Assembly (NCBI GenBank): GCA_017617315.1
Contig: JAFZWM010000055.1
Coordinates: forward strand, 1-64,000
Direction: 5' to 3'
Source of the DNA: Bacteroidaceae bacterium
Lineage (GTDB): Bacteria; Bacteroidota; Bacteroidia; Bacteroidales; Bacteroidaceae
Length of the DNA: 64,000 nt
Shown: piece by piece, positions 52,930 to 61,938 of the stretch
How positions within the stretch are numbered: position 1 is the stretch's first letter
Layout of the letters: each line of letters opens with the position of its first letter
Program-made: the position numbers and the translations under genes
The notes under the pieces: generated by a model
The model's database searches: none
What the model saw: only the letters and a program-made list of their open reading frames with translations
Told to the model about the DNA's origin: nothing

Positions 52930-53709
52930 TTATAAATAAATTATAGGATTCGTGTTTACATTTGTCACAAAGACAGGTACTTTTGTATCCACTTCCTTTA
53001 TAATTGATGTAAATATTTCTGTCGTAAACTGCTCGCTCTCGTAGTGCCCGAGTGCGCAGAGCATCATTTTGTCGTCGTAGCCGAAATAATCGTGATACTT
53101 TATCTCGCCCGTGACGAAGGCATCAGCCCCGCTTCTCAACGCATCGCCAATCAAGAACGCGCCAGCTCCTCCACAGAGGGCAACCTTTCTTATCGTTCCG
53201 CCGAAAGCGTTGTGTGCCAGAGCCTTTACGTTGAACGTGCGTTTCAGAAGCCCCACAAAATCTTCAGCCGAAAGCGGAGTCGGAAGATTTCCCATCAGCC
53301 CGTCGCCAGAACCCTCGGCAAAGCGCGGGTTGATAATCTCGCAGTCGGCAAGTCCGATTTTTTCGGCCATTTTGTACATCACCCCGTTCTTTGCCGAATC
53401 GAGATTTGTATGAGCCGAATATATCGCAACTCCGCTACGGATTGCCATAGCTATACAGCGTTCAACATACGTTGTGCCGGTTATGTGCTTCACACCTCTG
53501 AAAATCAGCGGATGGTGCGAGATGATGAGGTTGCAGTTTTTCTCAACCGCCTCCCGAATCACCGGTTCGGTCACGTCCAAACACAACAATACCCCTGTAA
53601 CTTCTTCCGTCTCTGTTAATCCGATTTGCAGGCCGGCATTATCATAGTCTTCCTGCAATGGCAGAGGCGCGAAATTCTCAAGGGCATTCACAATTTCCTT
53701 AATTATCAT
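52930..53709 (-). CDS. Nif3-like dinuclear metal-centre protein
   Basis: A 259-residue protein of the Nif3/YbgI family (also annotated GTP cyclohydrolase I type 2). EDYDNAGLQIG, the metal-binding NLIISHHPLIFRGVKH, IYSAHTNLDSAKNGVM, and the C-terminal GHYESEQF are all family landmarks. It is the short form, without the PII-like insert found in many Bacteroidetes relatives. Likely hexameric; function unproven. Upstream of the zinc-ribbon gene in the same operon, a common Bacteroidetes pairing. Confidence 0.9.
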   Translation of the reverse strand: MIIKEIVNALENFAPLPLQEDYDNAGLQIGLTETEEVTGVLLCLDVTEPVIREAVEKNCNLIISHHPLIFRGVKHITGTTYVERCIAMAIRSGVAIYSAHTNLDSAKNGVMYKMAEKIGLADCEIINPRFAEGSGDGLMGNLPTPLSAEDFVGLLKRTFNVKALAHNAFGGTIRKVALCGGAGAFLIGDALRSGADAFVTGEIKYHDYFGYDDKMMLCALGHYESEQFTTEIFTSIIKEVDTKVPVFVTNVNTNPIIYL

Positions 53710-53834
53710 TTATTCGCTCCTTATTTGTAGCGCGCGAAAGCAACAAAGATATTGCCTCCACTTAAATTTGGCGCAAAAGTAACCATTTTATTTTGAAACA
53801 ACAAATTTTTTTCGCACCATTTAAAAAATAGCAT

Positions 53835-53842
53835 TATCTTTG
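53835..53842 (+). promoter_or_regulatory. aguA -7 box
   Basis: TATCTTTG at 53835-53842; it overlaps the upstream ATG at 53840, which therefore cannot be the start. A weak TTTC lies near 53809. Confidence 0.6.
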
Positions 53843-53860
53843 TACTCAAAACAACAAAAT

Positions 53861-54976
53861 ATGGCTCTTACATATAGCAAAAAGGAAGATGACTTTGTAA
53901 AAACAAGCACTTTGAAGTTTAACATTGTTGAAGACACCGTTAAGCCCAAACGCTTTCTGCCAGCCGAGTGGTTTCCACAGAGCGGCGTTCAGCTGACGTG
54001 GCCAAACAAGGATACAGACTGGAACTACATCTTGGACGAGGTGGTGGATTGCTACAAAAAGATGGCTTTCAACATAGCCTCGCGCGAACGTCTGCTCATC
54101 GTGGCTGCCGATGTTGAGAGTGTACGCTCGGAGCTCAGCGCAACTTTCCCCTCGCATATTTTTGCAAACATCACTTTTGCCGAAATGCCAATAAACGACA
54201 CATGGGCAAGAGATCATGGTTTTATAACCGTAATTACCGACGAATCTCCACTTCTGATGGACTACACCTTCAACGGCTGGGGAATGAAATTTGCCGCAAA
54301 CCTCGACAATCAGATAAACAAAACCTTATATAATAAAGGATTTTTCTGGGGAAAATACTGCAACAATCAGGATTTTATACTCGAAGGCGGCTCTATCGAA
54401 AGCGACGGATGCGGCACTCTTCTGGTTACGAGCGAATGCCTTCTGTCTGAAAACAGAAACAGTACGCTCTCGAAAGAGCTGATTGAAAGCAGACTAAAGC
54501 ACGACTTCAGCGTTGACCGTGTGCTGTGGCTCGACCACGGATATCTGAGCGGCGATGATACTGACAGTCATGTAGATACGTTGGCGCGCCTCTGCCCTAA
54601 CGATACCATCGCCTATGTCCAGTGCACCGACAAGGACGACGAACATTTTGAAGAACTCAGCAAGATGGAAGAACAGCTGAAGCAGTTCAAGACATCCGAG
54701 GGCAATCCGTACCGACTGCTCGCGCTGCCGATGGCTGACAAAATTGTATTCGACGGCGAGAGACTGCCTGCAACATACGCCAACTTCCTGATTATCAACA
54801 AAGCGGTACTTTACCCTACATATAATCAGCCAGAAAATGACGAAAAAGCAAAGGAAGTGCTTCAACTGGCATTTCCTGAACACGAAATTGTGGGCATAGA
54901 CTGCACACCTCTTATAAAACAACACGGCTCACTTCATTGCTGCACAATGCAATTTCCGAAGGGAGTTCTGAAATAA
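53861..54976 (+). CDS. aguA: Agmatine deiminase
   Basis: From ATG 53861 (MALTYSKKEDDF) the product has 371 residues. It hydrolyses agmatine to N-carbamoylputrescine. Active-site segments are complete: FLPAEWFPQSGVQLTWPNKDTDW, NDTWARDHGF, LEGGSIESDG, LDHGYLSGDDTDSHVDTLAR and the nucleophile cysteine in GSLHCCTMQFPKG. No export signal, so this is the intracellular enzyme rather than a secreted peptidylarginine deiminase. Followed 13 nt later by aguB, the next pathway step. Confidence 0.93.
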   Translation: MALTYSKKEDDFVKTSTLKFNIVEDTVKPKRFLPAEWFPQSGVQLTWPNKDTDWNYILDEVVDCYKKMAFNIASRERLLIVAADVESVRSELSATFPSHIFANITFAEMPINDTWARDHGFITVITDESPLLMDYTFNGWGMKFAANLDNQINKTLYNKGFFWGKYCNNQDFILEGGSIESDGCGTLLVTSECLLSENRNSTLSKELIESRLKHDFSVDRVLWLDHGYLSGDDTDSHVDTLARLCPNDTIAYVQCTDKDDEHFEELSKMEEQLKQFKTSEGNPYRLLALPMADKIVFDGERLPATYANFLIINKAVLYPTYNQPENDEKAKEVLQLAFPEHEIVGIDCTPLIKQHGSLHCCTMQFPKGVLK

Positions 54977-54989
54977 AAAACGTAAGAAA

Positions 54990-55874
54990 ATGAACAAGTT
55001 AAAAGTAGGAATCATACAGCAAGCCAACTCAGCAAACGTCGATGACAACTGCAACCGACTTGCACAACGCATAGGAAAACTTGCACAACAGGGCGCACAA
55101 CTCATTGTACTGCAAGAACTTCACAACAGTCTGTACTTCTGTCAGACAGAAAACGTTGATTTATTCAACCTCGCATCGCCAATTCCGGGCAAGGACACCG
55201 AGTTTTACAGCAAGGTTGCCAAGGATAACGGCGTGGTGCTGGTTACATCGCTCTTCGAGAAACGCGCTGCCGGACTATATCACAACACAGCCGTCGTTTT
55301 CGAGAAGGACGGAAGCATCGCCGGAAAATATCGCAAGATGCACATTCCCGACGATCCTGCCTACTACGAGAAATTCTATTTCACCCCGGGCGATTTGGGC
55401 TTCCACCCTATCCAGACATCCGTAGGAAAGCTCGGCGTACAAGTTTGCTGGGACCAGTGGTATCCCGAGGGAGCAAGACTGATGGCTCTTCAGGGTGCGG
55501 AAATTCTGATTTACCCAACCGCCATTGGCTGGGAAAGCAGTGACACCGACGATGAGAAAGCCCGTCAGCGAGAGGCTTGGATAACCGTTCAGCGCGGTCA
55601 CGCCGTAGCCAACGGTCTGCCGGTGATAACCGTAAACCGCGTAGGTCATGAGCCCGACCCATCAGGCCAGACAAACGGCATTCAGTTCTGGGGAAGCAGT
55701 TTCGTTGCCGGTCCGCAAGGCGAGTTCATCGTTCAGGCATCTTCGGACAAGGAAGAAGACATTCTGACAGAAATAGACCTTGAACGAAGCGAAAACGTAA
55801 GAAGATGGTGGCCATTCCTCCGCGACAGACGCATCGAGGAGTTCACACCTCTTACAAAAAGGTTTATAGACTAA
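54990..55874 (+). CDS. aguB: N-carbamoylputrescine amidohydrolase
   Basis: A 294-residue nitrilase-superfamily enzyme that cleaves N-carbamoylputrescine to putrescine, CO2 and ammonia. The catalytic triad is visible: Glu in VLQELHNSLYF, Lys in GKYRKMHIPDD, Cys in VQVCWDQWYPEGARLMAL. With aguA it forms a two-gene putrescine operon, the arginine-decarboxylase-dependent route. The gap to dapF is AT-rich and holds only that gene's promoter. Confidence 0.93.
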   Translation: MNKLKVGIIQQANSANVDDNCNRLAQRIGKLAQQGAQLIVLQELHNSLYFCQTENVDLFNLASPIPGKDTEFYSKVAKDNGVVLVTSLFEKRAAGLYHNTAVVFEKDGSIAGKYRKMHIPDDPAYYEKFYFTPGDLGFHPIQTSVGKLGVQVCWDQWYPEGARLMALQGAEILIYPTAIGWESSDTDDEKARQREAWITVQRGHAVANGLPVITVNRVGHEPDPSGQTNGIQFWGSSFVAGPQGEFIVQASSDKEEDILTEIDLERSENVRRWWPFLRDRRIEEFTPLTKRFID

Positions 55875-56103
55875 CAAAAAGATATTTAATTCTTAAAATC
55901 AAATTCAAAAAGATAGTCTTAAACTAAATCTTCTTACAAATTTATAGTTAAGAAATAAGTATCAAATTACATTCTGTACAAAAAGCGATGCGATTTTATT
56001 ACAAAATAACATCAATCGGTGCAGAATAATTACAAATTAAAAGCAGAACAAGAAAATTCAGAATTAAAAAGACAGAACAAATCAAGAAATTGAATTAAAT
56101 TGC

Positions 56104-56111
56104 TACTTTTG
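56104..56111 (+). promoter_or_regulatory. dapF -7 box
   Basis: TACTTTTG at 56104-56111, about 41 nt before the start codon. No strong -33 box. Confidence 0.5.
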
Positions 56112-56151
56112 CATCGTAAAAAGTAATTTTTTGATAACGAAACAGAGTTAT

Positions 56152-56997
56152 ATGATGATAAAGTTCACCAAGATGCATGGAGCGGGAAACGATTACATTT
56201 ATGTATATACTCCCGAGAACCATATAAGCAACCCGTCACAAACAGCTATCGAATGGAGCAAGCCTCACTTCGGTATAGGTTCAGACGGCCTTATTCTGAT
56301 TGGTGACAGCGAGATTGCCGATTTCAGCATGCACATTTACAATAACGACGGCTCGGAAGCCATGATGTGCGGAAACGGTGTAAGATGCGTTGCTAAATTC
56401 GTGTACGACAAGGGATTGACCGACAAAAAGGAAATTTCGGTAGAAACCCTGTCGGGAATCAAAAAAATACTCGTCAGTACAGATTCTGACAACAAAGTGG
56501 TGAGCGGCAGAGTTGATATGGGCGAGCCTATCATTGAGAACAAAGATCAGCTTGCAACATCAGACGGCAGAATGATTGCCGGAACTGTAAAGACCGACAC
56601 GAAGGAATACATCGGAACATTCGTCAGCATGGGCAATCCGCACTTCGTTACATTCGTCGAAGACATCGATTCGGTAGATATTGCTTCGGAAGGCAAAATT
56701 CTCGAATTCAACCCGTTATTTCCTCAACGATGCAACATAGAGTTTGTACAGGTAATGCCCGACGGCTCGCTGCGAATGAGAGTTTGGGAACGCGGAAGCG
56801 GAATCACATTCGCCTGCGGAACCGGAGGATGCGCCACAGCCGTTGCAGCCGTTCTTAACAACAAAGCCAGCCGAACATCACATGTGATAATGGACGGCGG
56901 AACGCTGCTCTACGAATGGGACGAGAAGACAAACCATGTGTTCATGACAGGCCCTACGACAACGGTTTTCGAGGGCGAAATTGAGCTAAAGGCATAA
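56152..56997 (+). CDS. dapF: Diaminopimelate epimerase
   Basis: From ATG 56152 (MMIKFTKMHGAGNDYIYV) the product has 281 residues; a second ATG follows at once, and the TTG upstream at 56131 is not needed. It interconverts LL- and meso-diaminopimelate. Both catalytic cysteines are in place: MMCGNGVRCVAKF and FACGTGGCATA. Together with dapL 35 nt downstream it covers the last steps to meso-DAP for lysine and peptidoglycan. Confidence 0.94.
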   Translation: MMIKFTKMHGAGNDYIYVYTPENHISNPSQTAIEWSKPHFGIGSDGLILIGDSEIADFSMHIYNNDGSEAMMCGNGVRCVAKFVYDKGLTDKKEISVETLSGIKKILVSTDSDNKVVSGRVDMGEPIIENKDQLATSDGRMIAGTVKTDTKEYIGTFVSMGNPHFVTFVEDIDSVDIASEGKILEFNPLFPQRCNIEFVQVMPDGSLRMRVWERGSGITFACGTGGCATAVAAVLNNKASRTSHVIMDGGTLLYEWDEKTNHVFMTGPTTTVFEGEIELKA

Positions 56998-57032
56998 CAA
57001 GCACAAAAAACAACACATAAAAGAAAATAGGT

Positions 57033-58262
57033 ATGGCATTAGTTAACGAAAATTTCTTGAAATTACCACAGAACTACTTGTTCTCTGACATCGCAAAGAA
57101 AGTAAACGGATTCAAGATAGCCCATCCAAAGGCAAACATCATACGCCTTGGCATCGGTGACGTAACATTACCACTCGCACCGGCCGTAATCGAGGCAATG
57201 CACAAGGCAACAGACGAACTTGCAGACAAAAAGACCTTCCGCGGATACGGTCCTGAGCATGGATACGACTTCTTGCAGGAAGCCATCATAAAGAACGATT
57301 TTGCACCACGTGGAATTCATCTCGAACCAAACGAGATATTCATCAACGACGGTGCGAAGAGCGATACCGGCAACATCGGCGACATCCTCGACCTTGACAA
57401 CAGCATCGGAGTAACCGACCCAATCTACCCCGTATACATCGACAGTAACGCTATGTGCGGAAGAGCCGGCAACCTTATCGACGGCAAATGGACAAACATC
57501 GTCTACATGCCATGCACAAAAGAGAATAACTTCGTGCCACAGATTCCCGACAAGAGAGTGGACATTATATACCTGTGCTATCCAAACAACCCGACAGGAA
57601 CTGTCATCACAAAGGCCGAACTGAAGAAATGGGTGGACTACGCTCTGAAAAACGATACAATAATCATGTACGATGCCGCATACGAGGCATACATTCAGAA
57701 CCCAGACATTCCACACTCAATTTACGAAATCAGAGGAGCAAAGAAGGTAGCCATCGAGTTCCATTCATACTCAAAGACAGCCGGATTCACAGGCGTACGA
57801 TGCGGATATACCGTTGTGCCTAACGAACTTACGGCATCGACAATCGACGGCAAGCGCGTTCCGCTCAACCAGCTTTGGAATCGCCGCCAGTGCACCAAGT
57901 TCAACGGAACATCATATGTTACACAGCGCGGAGCCGAAGCCACCTATTCGGCCGAAGGCAAGAAACAGGTGAAGGAAACCATCGACTACTACATGACCAA
58001 CGCAAAGATAATGCGCGAGTCGCTCAGTTCGATAGGACTGAACGTGTACGGCGGAACAGACGCACCGTACATCTGGCTCGAAACGCCGAACAACATGCCA
58101 AGCTGGAAGTTCTTCGAGTCGATGCTATATCAGGCAAACGTAGTGAGCACTCCGGGAGTGGGATTCGGTCCGAGCGGCGAAGGATATCTGCGACTCACGG
58201 CGTTCGGCAACCGCGAAGACTGCGAGGAAGCAATGGCCAGACTGAAAAAATGGCTTGGCTAA
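57033..58262 (+). CDS. dapL: LL-diaminopimelate aminotransferase
   Basis: A 409-residue PLP enzyme that makes LL-diaminopimelate directly from tetrahydrodipicolinate, by-passing succinylated or acetylated intermediates. Features: NENFLKLPQNYLFSDIAKKVNGFK at the start, RLGIGDVTLPLAP, CYPNNPTGTV, and PLP lysine in FHSYSKTAGFTGVRCGYTV. Follows dapF in the same operon. The DapL route is usual in Bacteroidetes. Confidence 0.95.
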   Translation: MALVNENFLKLPQNYLFSDIAKKVNGFKIAHPKANIIRLGIGDVTLPLAPAVIEAMHKATDELADKKTFRGYGPEHGYDFLQEAIIKNDFAPRGIHLEPNEIFINDGAKSDTGNIGDILDLDNSIGVTDPIYPVYIDSNAMCGRAGNLIDGKWTNIVYMPCTKENNFVPQIPDKRVDIIYLCYPNNPTGTVITKAELKKWVDYALKNDTIIMYDAAYEAYIQNPDIPHSIYEIRGAKKVAIEFHSYSKTAGFTGVRCGYTVVPNELTASTIDGKRVPLNQLWNRRQCTKFNGTSYVTQRGAEATYSAEGKKQVKETIDYYMTNAKIMRESLSSIGLNVYGGTDAPYIWLETPNNMPSWKFFESMLYQANVVSTPGVGFGPSGEGYLRLTAFGNREDCEEAMARLKKWLG

Positions 58263-58291
58263 CACGCTCGAAAAAAAAGAGAGAAACAAAC

Positions 58292-58323
58292 ACCCTGAGC
58301 AGACTTGGTTGCTCTCTCAGGGT
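58292..58323 (+). promoter_or_regulatory. Stem-loop in the dapL-glnN gap
   Basis: ACCCTGAG (58292-58299) pairs with CTCAGGGT (58316-58323). The overlapping TCTCTC (58312-58317) can instead pair with GAGAGA near 58279, so two folds compete. There is no T-tract. It could be a weak terminator or a leader element for glnN. Confidence 0.35.
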
Positions 58324-58361
58324 ACAAAATATAATTTAACAATCAATTAAAATTTGACCTC

Positions 58362-60554
58362 ATGTCATCAAAACTAAGATTCAAGGTTGTTGAGGAAGCA
58401 TTCAAAAAGAAAGCACTCAACGTTGAGACTCCAAAAGAGAGACCATCAGAGTACTTCGCTAAGTACGTGTTCAACAAGCAGAAGATGTTCAAGTACCTTC
58501 CTGCAAACGTATACGCTAAGATGTGCGATGTTATCGATAATGGAGCTCCGCTCGATCGTTCAATCGCCGACGCCGTTGCTGCCGGCATGAAGAAGTGGGC
58601 AATGGAGCTGGGAGTAACACACTACACTCACTGGTTTCAGCCACTTACCGAGGGTACTGCCGAGAAGCACGACGGCTTTGTAGAGCACGACTGGAAGGGC
58701 GGTATGGTTGAGGAATTCGAGGGCAAACTTCTTGTTCAGCAAGAGCCTGACGCTTCTTCATTCCCTAACGGCGGTATCCGTTCAACTTTCGAGGCTCGCG
58801 GATATTCAGCATGGGATCCTGCATCACCTGTCTTTGTTGTTGACGACACTTTGATGATTCCTACCGTATTCATCTCATACACAGGCGAGGCTCTCGACTA
58901 CAAGGCACCTCTGAAGAAATCGCTCCGCGCAATCTCACATGCTGCGCTCGACGTTGTAAAGTACTTCAACCCTGAGGTCAAGAAGGTGCAGAGCAACCTT
59001 GGATGGGAGCAGGAATACTTCCTTGTTGACGAGGGACTTTACGCAGTACGTCCAGACCTTCTGCTTACAGGCCGCACACTTATGGGACACGATTCTGCAA
59101 AGAACCAGCAGATGGAAGACCACTATTTCGGTGCAATTCCAAGCCGTGTTGCAGCCTTCATGAAAGATCTTGAAATTCAAGCTCTTGAACTCGGTATTCC
59201 TTGCAAGACTCGCCACAACGAGGTTGCACCAAACCAGTTTGAGCTTGCTCCAATATTCGAAGAGACAAACCTTGCAGTCGACCACAACATGCTCATTATG
59301 AGCCTTATGCGCAAGATTGCCCGCAAACACGGTTTCCGTTGTCTTCTTCACGAAAAGCCATTCGCTGGCGTAAACGGTTCAGGAAAGCACAACAACTGGT
59401 CGCTTTCTACCGATACAGGCATCGTGCTTCACGCTCCTGGCAAAGACCCTATCAGCAACCTCCGTTTCGTTACATTCATCGTAGAGACATTGATGGGTGT
59501 TTACAAGCACAACGGTCTGCTCAAGGCTTCAATCATGAGCGCAACAAATGCTCACCGTCTGGGCGCAAACGAGGCACCTCCTGCAATCGTTTCATCATTC
59601 CTTGGCAAGCAGCTTACTGAAGTTCTCAACCACATCGAGAACTCAAAGGACGATGAGGACGTTATCGTAACAGGCAAGCAGGGCATGAAGCTCGACATCC
59701 CTTCTATCCCAGAATTGCTTATCGACAATACCGACCGTAACCGCACATCTCCGTTCGCATTCACCGGCAACCGTTTCGAGTTCCGCGCCGTAGGTTCAGA
59801 GGCTAACTGTGCATCGGCAATGATTGCCCTTAATACAGCAGTAGCCGAGGCTCTCGACAGCTTCAAGACTCGTGTAGATGCTCTTATCGAGAAAGGCACT
59901 CCAAAGGTTACAGCAATCCTTTCTGTCCTCCGCGAGGATATCAAGACTTGCAAGCCTATCCGCTTCGACGGCAACGGTTACTCAGACGAGTGGGTTGAGG
60001 AGGCTGCAAAGCGTGGTCTTGACACAGAGAAGAGCTGCCCAGTTATCTTCGACCGCTACCTCGACGAGGCTTCTATCAAGATGTTCGAGTCAATGAACGT
60101 AATGACAAAGAAGGAGCTTGAGGCCCGCAACGAGATTAAGTGGGAAACTTACACAAAGAAGATTCAGATTGAGGCTCGTATCTTCGGCGATCTTGCCCTC
60201 AACCACATTCTTCCTGTTGCAACAAAGTACCAGAGCTCACTCATCGACAATGTTCACAAGCTGCTCGACATCTTCCCTAAGGAGAAGGCTGTAAAGCTTG
60301 CCGAGAACAACATGAACATCATCGAGAAGATTTCTGAACACTCAGCATACATCGCAGAGCACGTCGAGAAGCTTGTTGATGCCCGCAAGGCTGCCAACAA
60401 GATTGAAAGCGAGCGCGAGAAGGCAATCGCATATCACGACACTGTTGCTCCGCTGCTTGAGGACATCAGATATCACATCGACAAGCTCGAGCTTATCGTT
60501 GAGGATGACATGTGGACTCTGCCAAAATACAGAGAATTATTATTTATGAGATAA
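58362..60554 (+). CDS. glnN: Glutamine synthetase type III
   Basis: A 730-residue GSIII, the large form found in Bacteroidetes and some cyanobacteria, making glutamine from glutamate, ammonia and ATP. Characteristic segments: GWEQEYFLVDEGLYAVRPDL, FGAIPSRVAAFMKDLE, KTRHNEVAPNQFELAPIFEETN, and FAGVNGSGKHNNWSLSTDTG. The long C-terminal helical part after about residue 560 is normal for the type. A terminator follows. Codon choice is biased toward common codons, consistent with high expression. Confidence 0.95.
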   Translation: MSSKLRFKVVEEAFKKKALNVETPKERPSEYFAKYVFNKQKMFKYLPANVYAKMCDVIDNGAPLDRSIADAVAAGMKKWAMELGVTHYTHWFQPLTEGTAEKHDGFVEHDWKGGMVEEFEGKLLVQQEPDASSFPNGGIRSTFEARGYSAWDPASPVFVVDDTLMIPTVFISYTGEALDYKAPLKKSLRAISHAALDVVKYFNPEVKKVQSNLGWEQEYFLVDEGLYAVRPDLLLTGRTLMGHDSAKNQQMEDHYFGAIPSRVAAFMKDLEIQALELGIPCKTRHNEVAPNQFELAPIFEETNLAVDHNMLIMSLMRKIARKHGFRCLLHEKPFAGVNGSGKHNNWSLSTDTGIVLHAPGKDPISNLRFVTFIVETLMGVYKHNGLLKASIMSATNAHRLGANEAPPAIVSSFLGKQLTEVLNHIENSKDDEDVIVTGKQGMKLDIPSIPELLIDNTDRNRTSPFAFTGNRFEFRAVGSEANCASAMIALNTAVAEALDSFKTRVDALIEKGTPKVTAILSVLREDIKTCKPIRFDGNGYSDEWVEEAAKRGLDTEKSCPVIFDRYLDEASIKMFESMNVMTKKELEARNEIKWETYTKKIQIEARIFGDLALNHILPVATKYQSSLIDNVHKLLDIFPKEKAVKLAENNMNIIEKISEHSAYIAEHVEKLVDARKAANKIESEREKAIAYHDTVAPLLEDIRYHIDKLELIVEDDMWTLPKYRELLFMR

Positions 60555-60594
60555 AATAGAGTTATCTATTTCTTTTGTTGGTTGTTTTTAAATT

Positions 60595-60638
60595 AGCAAA
60601 GTCATCACCTGCGAAGGTTATGACTTTGCTTGCTTTTT
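60595..60638 (+). terminator. Terminator after glnN
   Basis: AGCAAAGTCAT (60595-60605) pairs with ATGACTTTGCT (60620-60630), with a nested ACC/GGT pair, then TGCTTTTTAT. Confidence 0.85.
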
Positions 60639-60662
60639 ATAGGAATATATTTTCTTACAATT

Positions 60663-61916
60663 TCAATTCAATAAATCCAAATTTATAGTCGAAACTGAAA
60701 TTCCTAATATATCTTGCACCATTCGATTTTCATGAGATAGATTACCACCTATAACAAGAACTACTTTATTAAAAGTCTTTTTCCCTTGTATTTTATCCTC
60801 TGCATCAAGTATTGATTTATACTTCACACACTGAAACAGCCCCCTCATAATATCAGCATCAGAAGAAGTAGACGGCTTCACCTCAACAGCAATCTTTGAA
60901 CCATCTGTCAATTCAAAATACACATCCAATCGATCTCCAGAAAGCAAGACACGTTCCATTTCTCGCACATTAAAAGATTCAATTCCAACAAAATCCGGGT
61001 GATTGAAAATATATTCTTTTATCTTTTTATGCATCTCTCCTTCTCCACCTTTACATAAAAATTTACCAGAACGAATTAAGGATTCACTTTCTTTCAAATC
61101 TATAATTGAAGGCGTTAATCCGAGCATCAACATCACCCAATCCCAATGTTCATATTCCACAGCCTTCTTGTTTAGCCCGGTCACAAAAATCTTCTTTTCT
61201 TCATCAGACATAGAAACGTAAGATGGATAAACATAATCAAAACCATCTGATGGCAACCCCGTAGACTCAGATTTCACCAACGCATTTAATGTTGGAATAT
61301 CCTCATTTGCCAACTCACAAAAACGTTTAAATACATCATCTATTCTCCCTAACAATTTGCCAACATAAGAAAAATGAACATATCCAAGCTCTTTTATCAA
61401 GTCACTATATGTTTTATTCAACAAGCCTTGTTTTGCCCATCTTATTAGAATCGGAATGGTTTTCTTAACAAGTTCTCTTGTTTTTTCCTGCGGAATCAAC
61501 TCATCTATAACATTTTTATACATATCCTTTGCAAAAACATTTTCGATATACATAAATAATGTTTTGTTTTTATACATTGGTCTCTGAATACTCCTTCCCC
61601 CATTAAAACCATGCTTACGCAGAATCTTCTCATCAAGTTCTTTTCCATCATATTCTTCTCTTAATTCCAATTTGAATGTCAAGTCATCAGAGCATGATTT
61701 TTGCCAATATTTTCCATCTTCTCGTTTACATCCAACCGCAACAACCTGTGTTTTAAAACGAACGCGACGTTCATCTGACATATAGAGATAAACAATATCT
61801 CCAATATGCATTTTTGTACTTCCCTCTTTCCAATTAATAAATCCCAAATCATGCAAAGCTTCTGCATGATGACACATATTTCTGTTTGCAAAAACAAGCC
61901 AATCCCTATTTTCCAT
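60663..61916 (-). CDS. EVE-like domain plus PD-(D/E)XK nuclease candidate
   Basis: A 417-residue protein I cannot assign to a named family. Residues 1 to about 130 look EVE/PUA-like: WLVFANRNMCHHAEALHDLGFINWKEGSTKMHIGDIVYLYMSDER, then VRFKTQVVAVG. The middle (about 135-310) is helical. The C-terminal part has a PD-(D/E)XK core, LSGDRLDVYFELTDGSKIAVEVKPS (Asp, then Glu-x-Lys), followed by helix DIMRGLFQCVKYKSIL as in restriction-like nucleases. EVE domains read modified bases, so a modification-dependent restriction enzyme is a reasonable guess. Base use is richer in A and T than its neighbours. It starts 22 nt after the stop of glf on the same strand. Confidence 0.75.
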   Translation of the reverse strand: MENRDWLVFANRNMCHHAEALHDLGFINWKEGSTKMHIGDIVYLYMSDERRVRFKTQVVAVGCKREDGKYWQKSCSDDLTFKLELREEYDGKELDEKILRKHGFNGGRSIQRPMYKNKTLFMYIENVFAKDMYKNVIDELIPQEKTRELVKKTIPILIRWAKQGLLNKTYSDLIKELGYVHFSYVGKLLGRIDDVFKRFCELANEDIPTLNALVKSESTGLPSDGFDYVYPSYVSMSDEEKKIFVTGLNKKAVEYEHWDWVMLMLGLTPSIIDLKESESLIRSGKFLCKGGEGEMHKKIKEYIFNHPDFVGIESFNVREMERVLLSGDRLDVYFELTDGSKIAVEVKPSTSSDADIMRGLFQCVKYKSILDAEDKIQGKKTFNKVVLVIGGNLSHENRMVQDILGISVSTINLDLLN

Positions 61917-61938
61917 ATCTTGTTGTAAGATTTCAATA

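Noticed and set aside
53861-54976. Peptidylarginine deiminase (virulence factor) instead of agmatine deiminase
   Set aside because: No signal peptide, standard agmatine deiminase length and direct linkage to N-carbamoylputrescine amidohydrolase.
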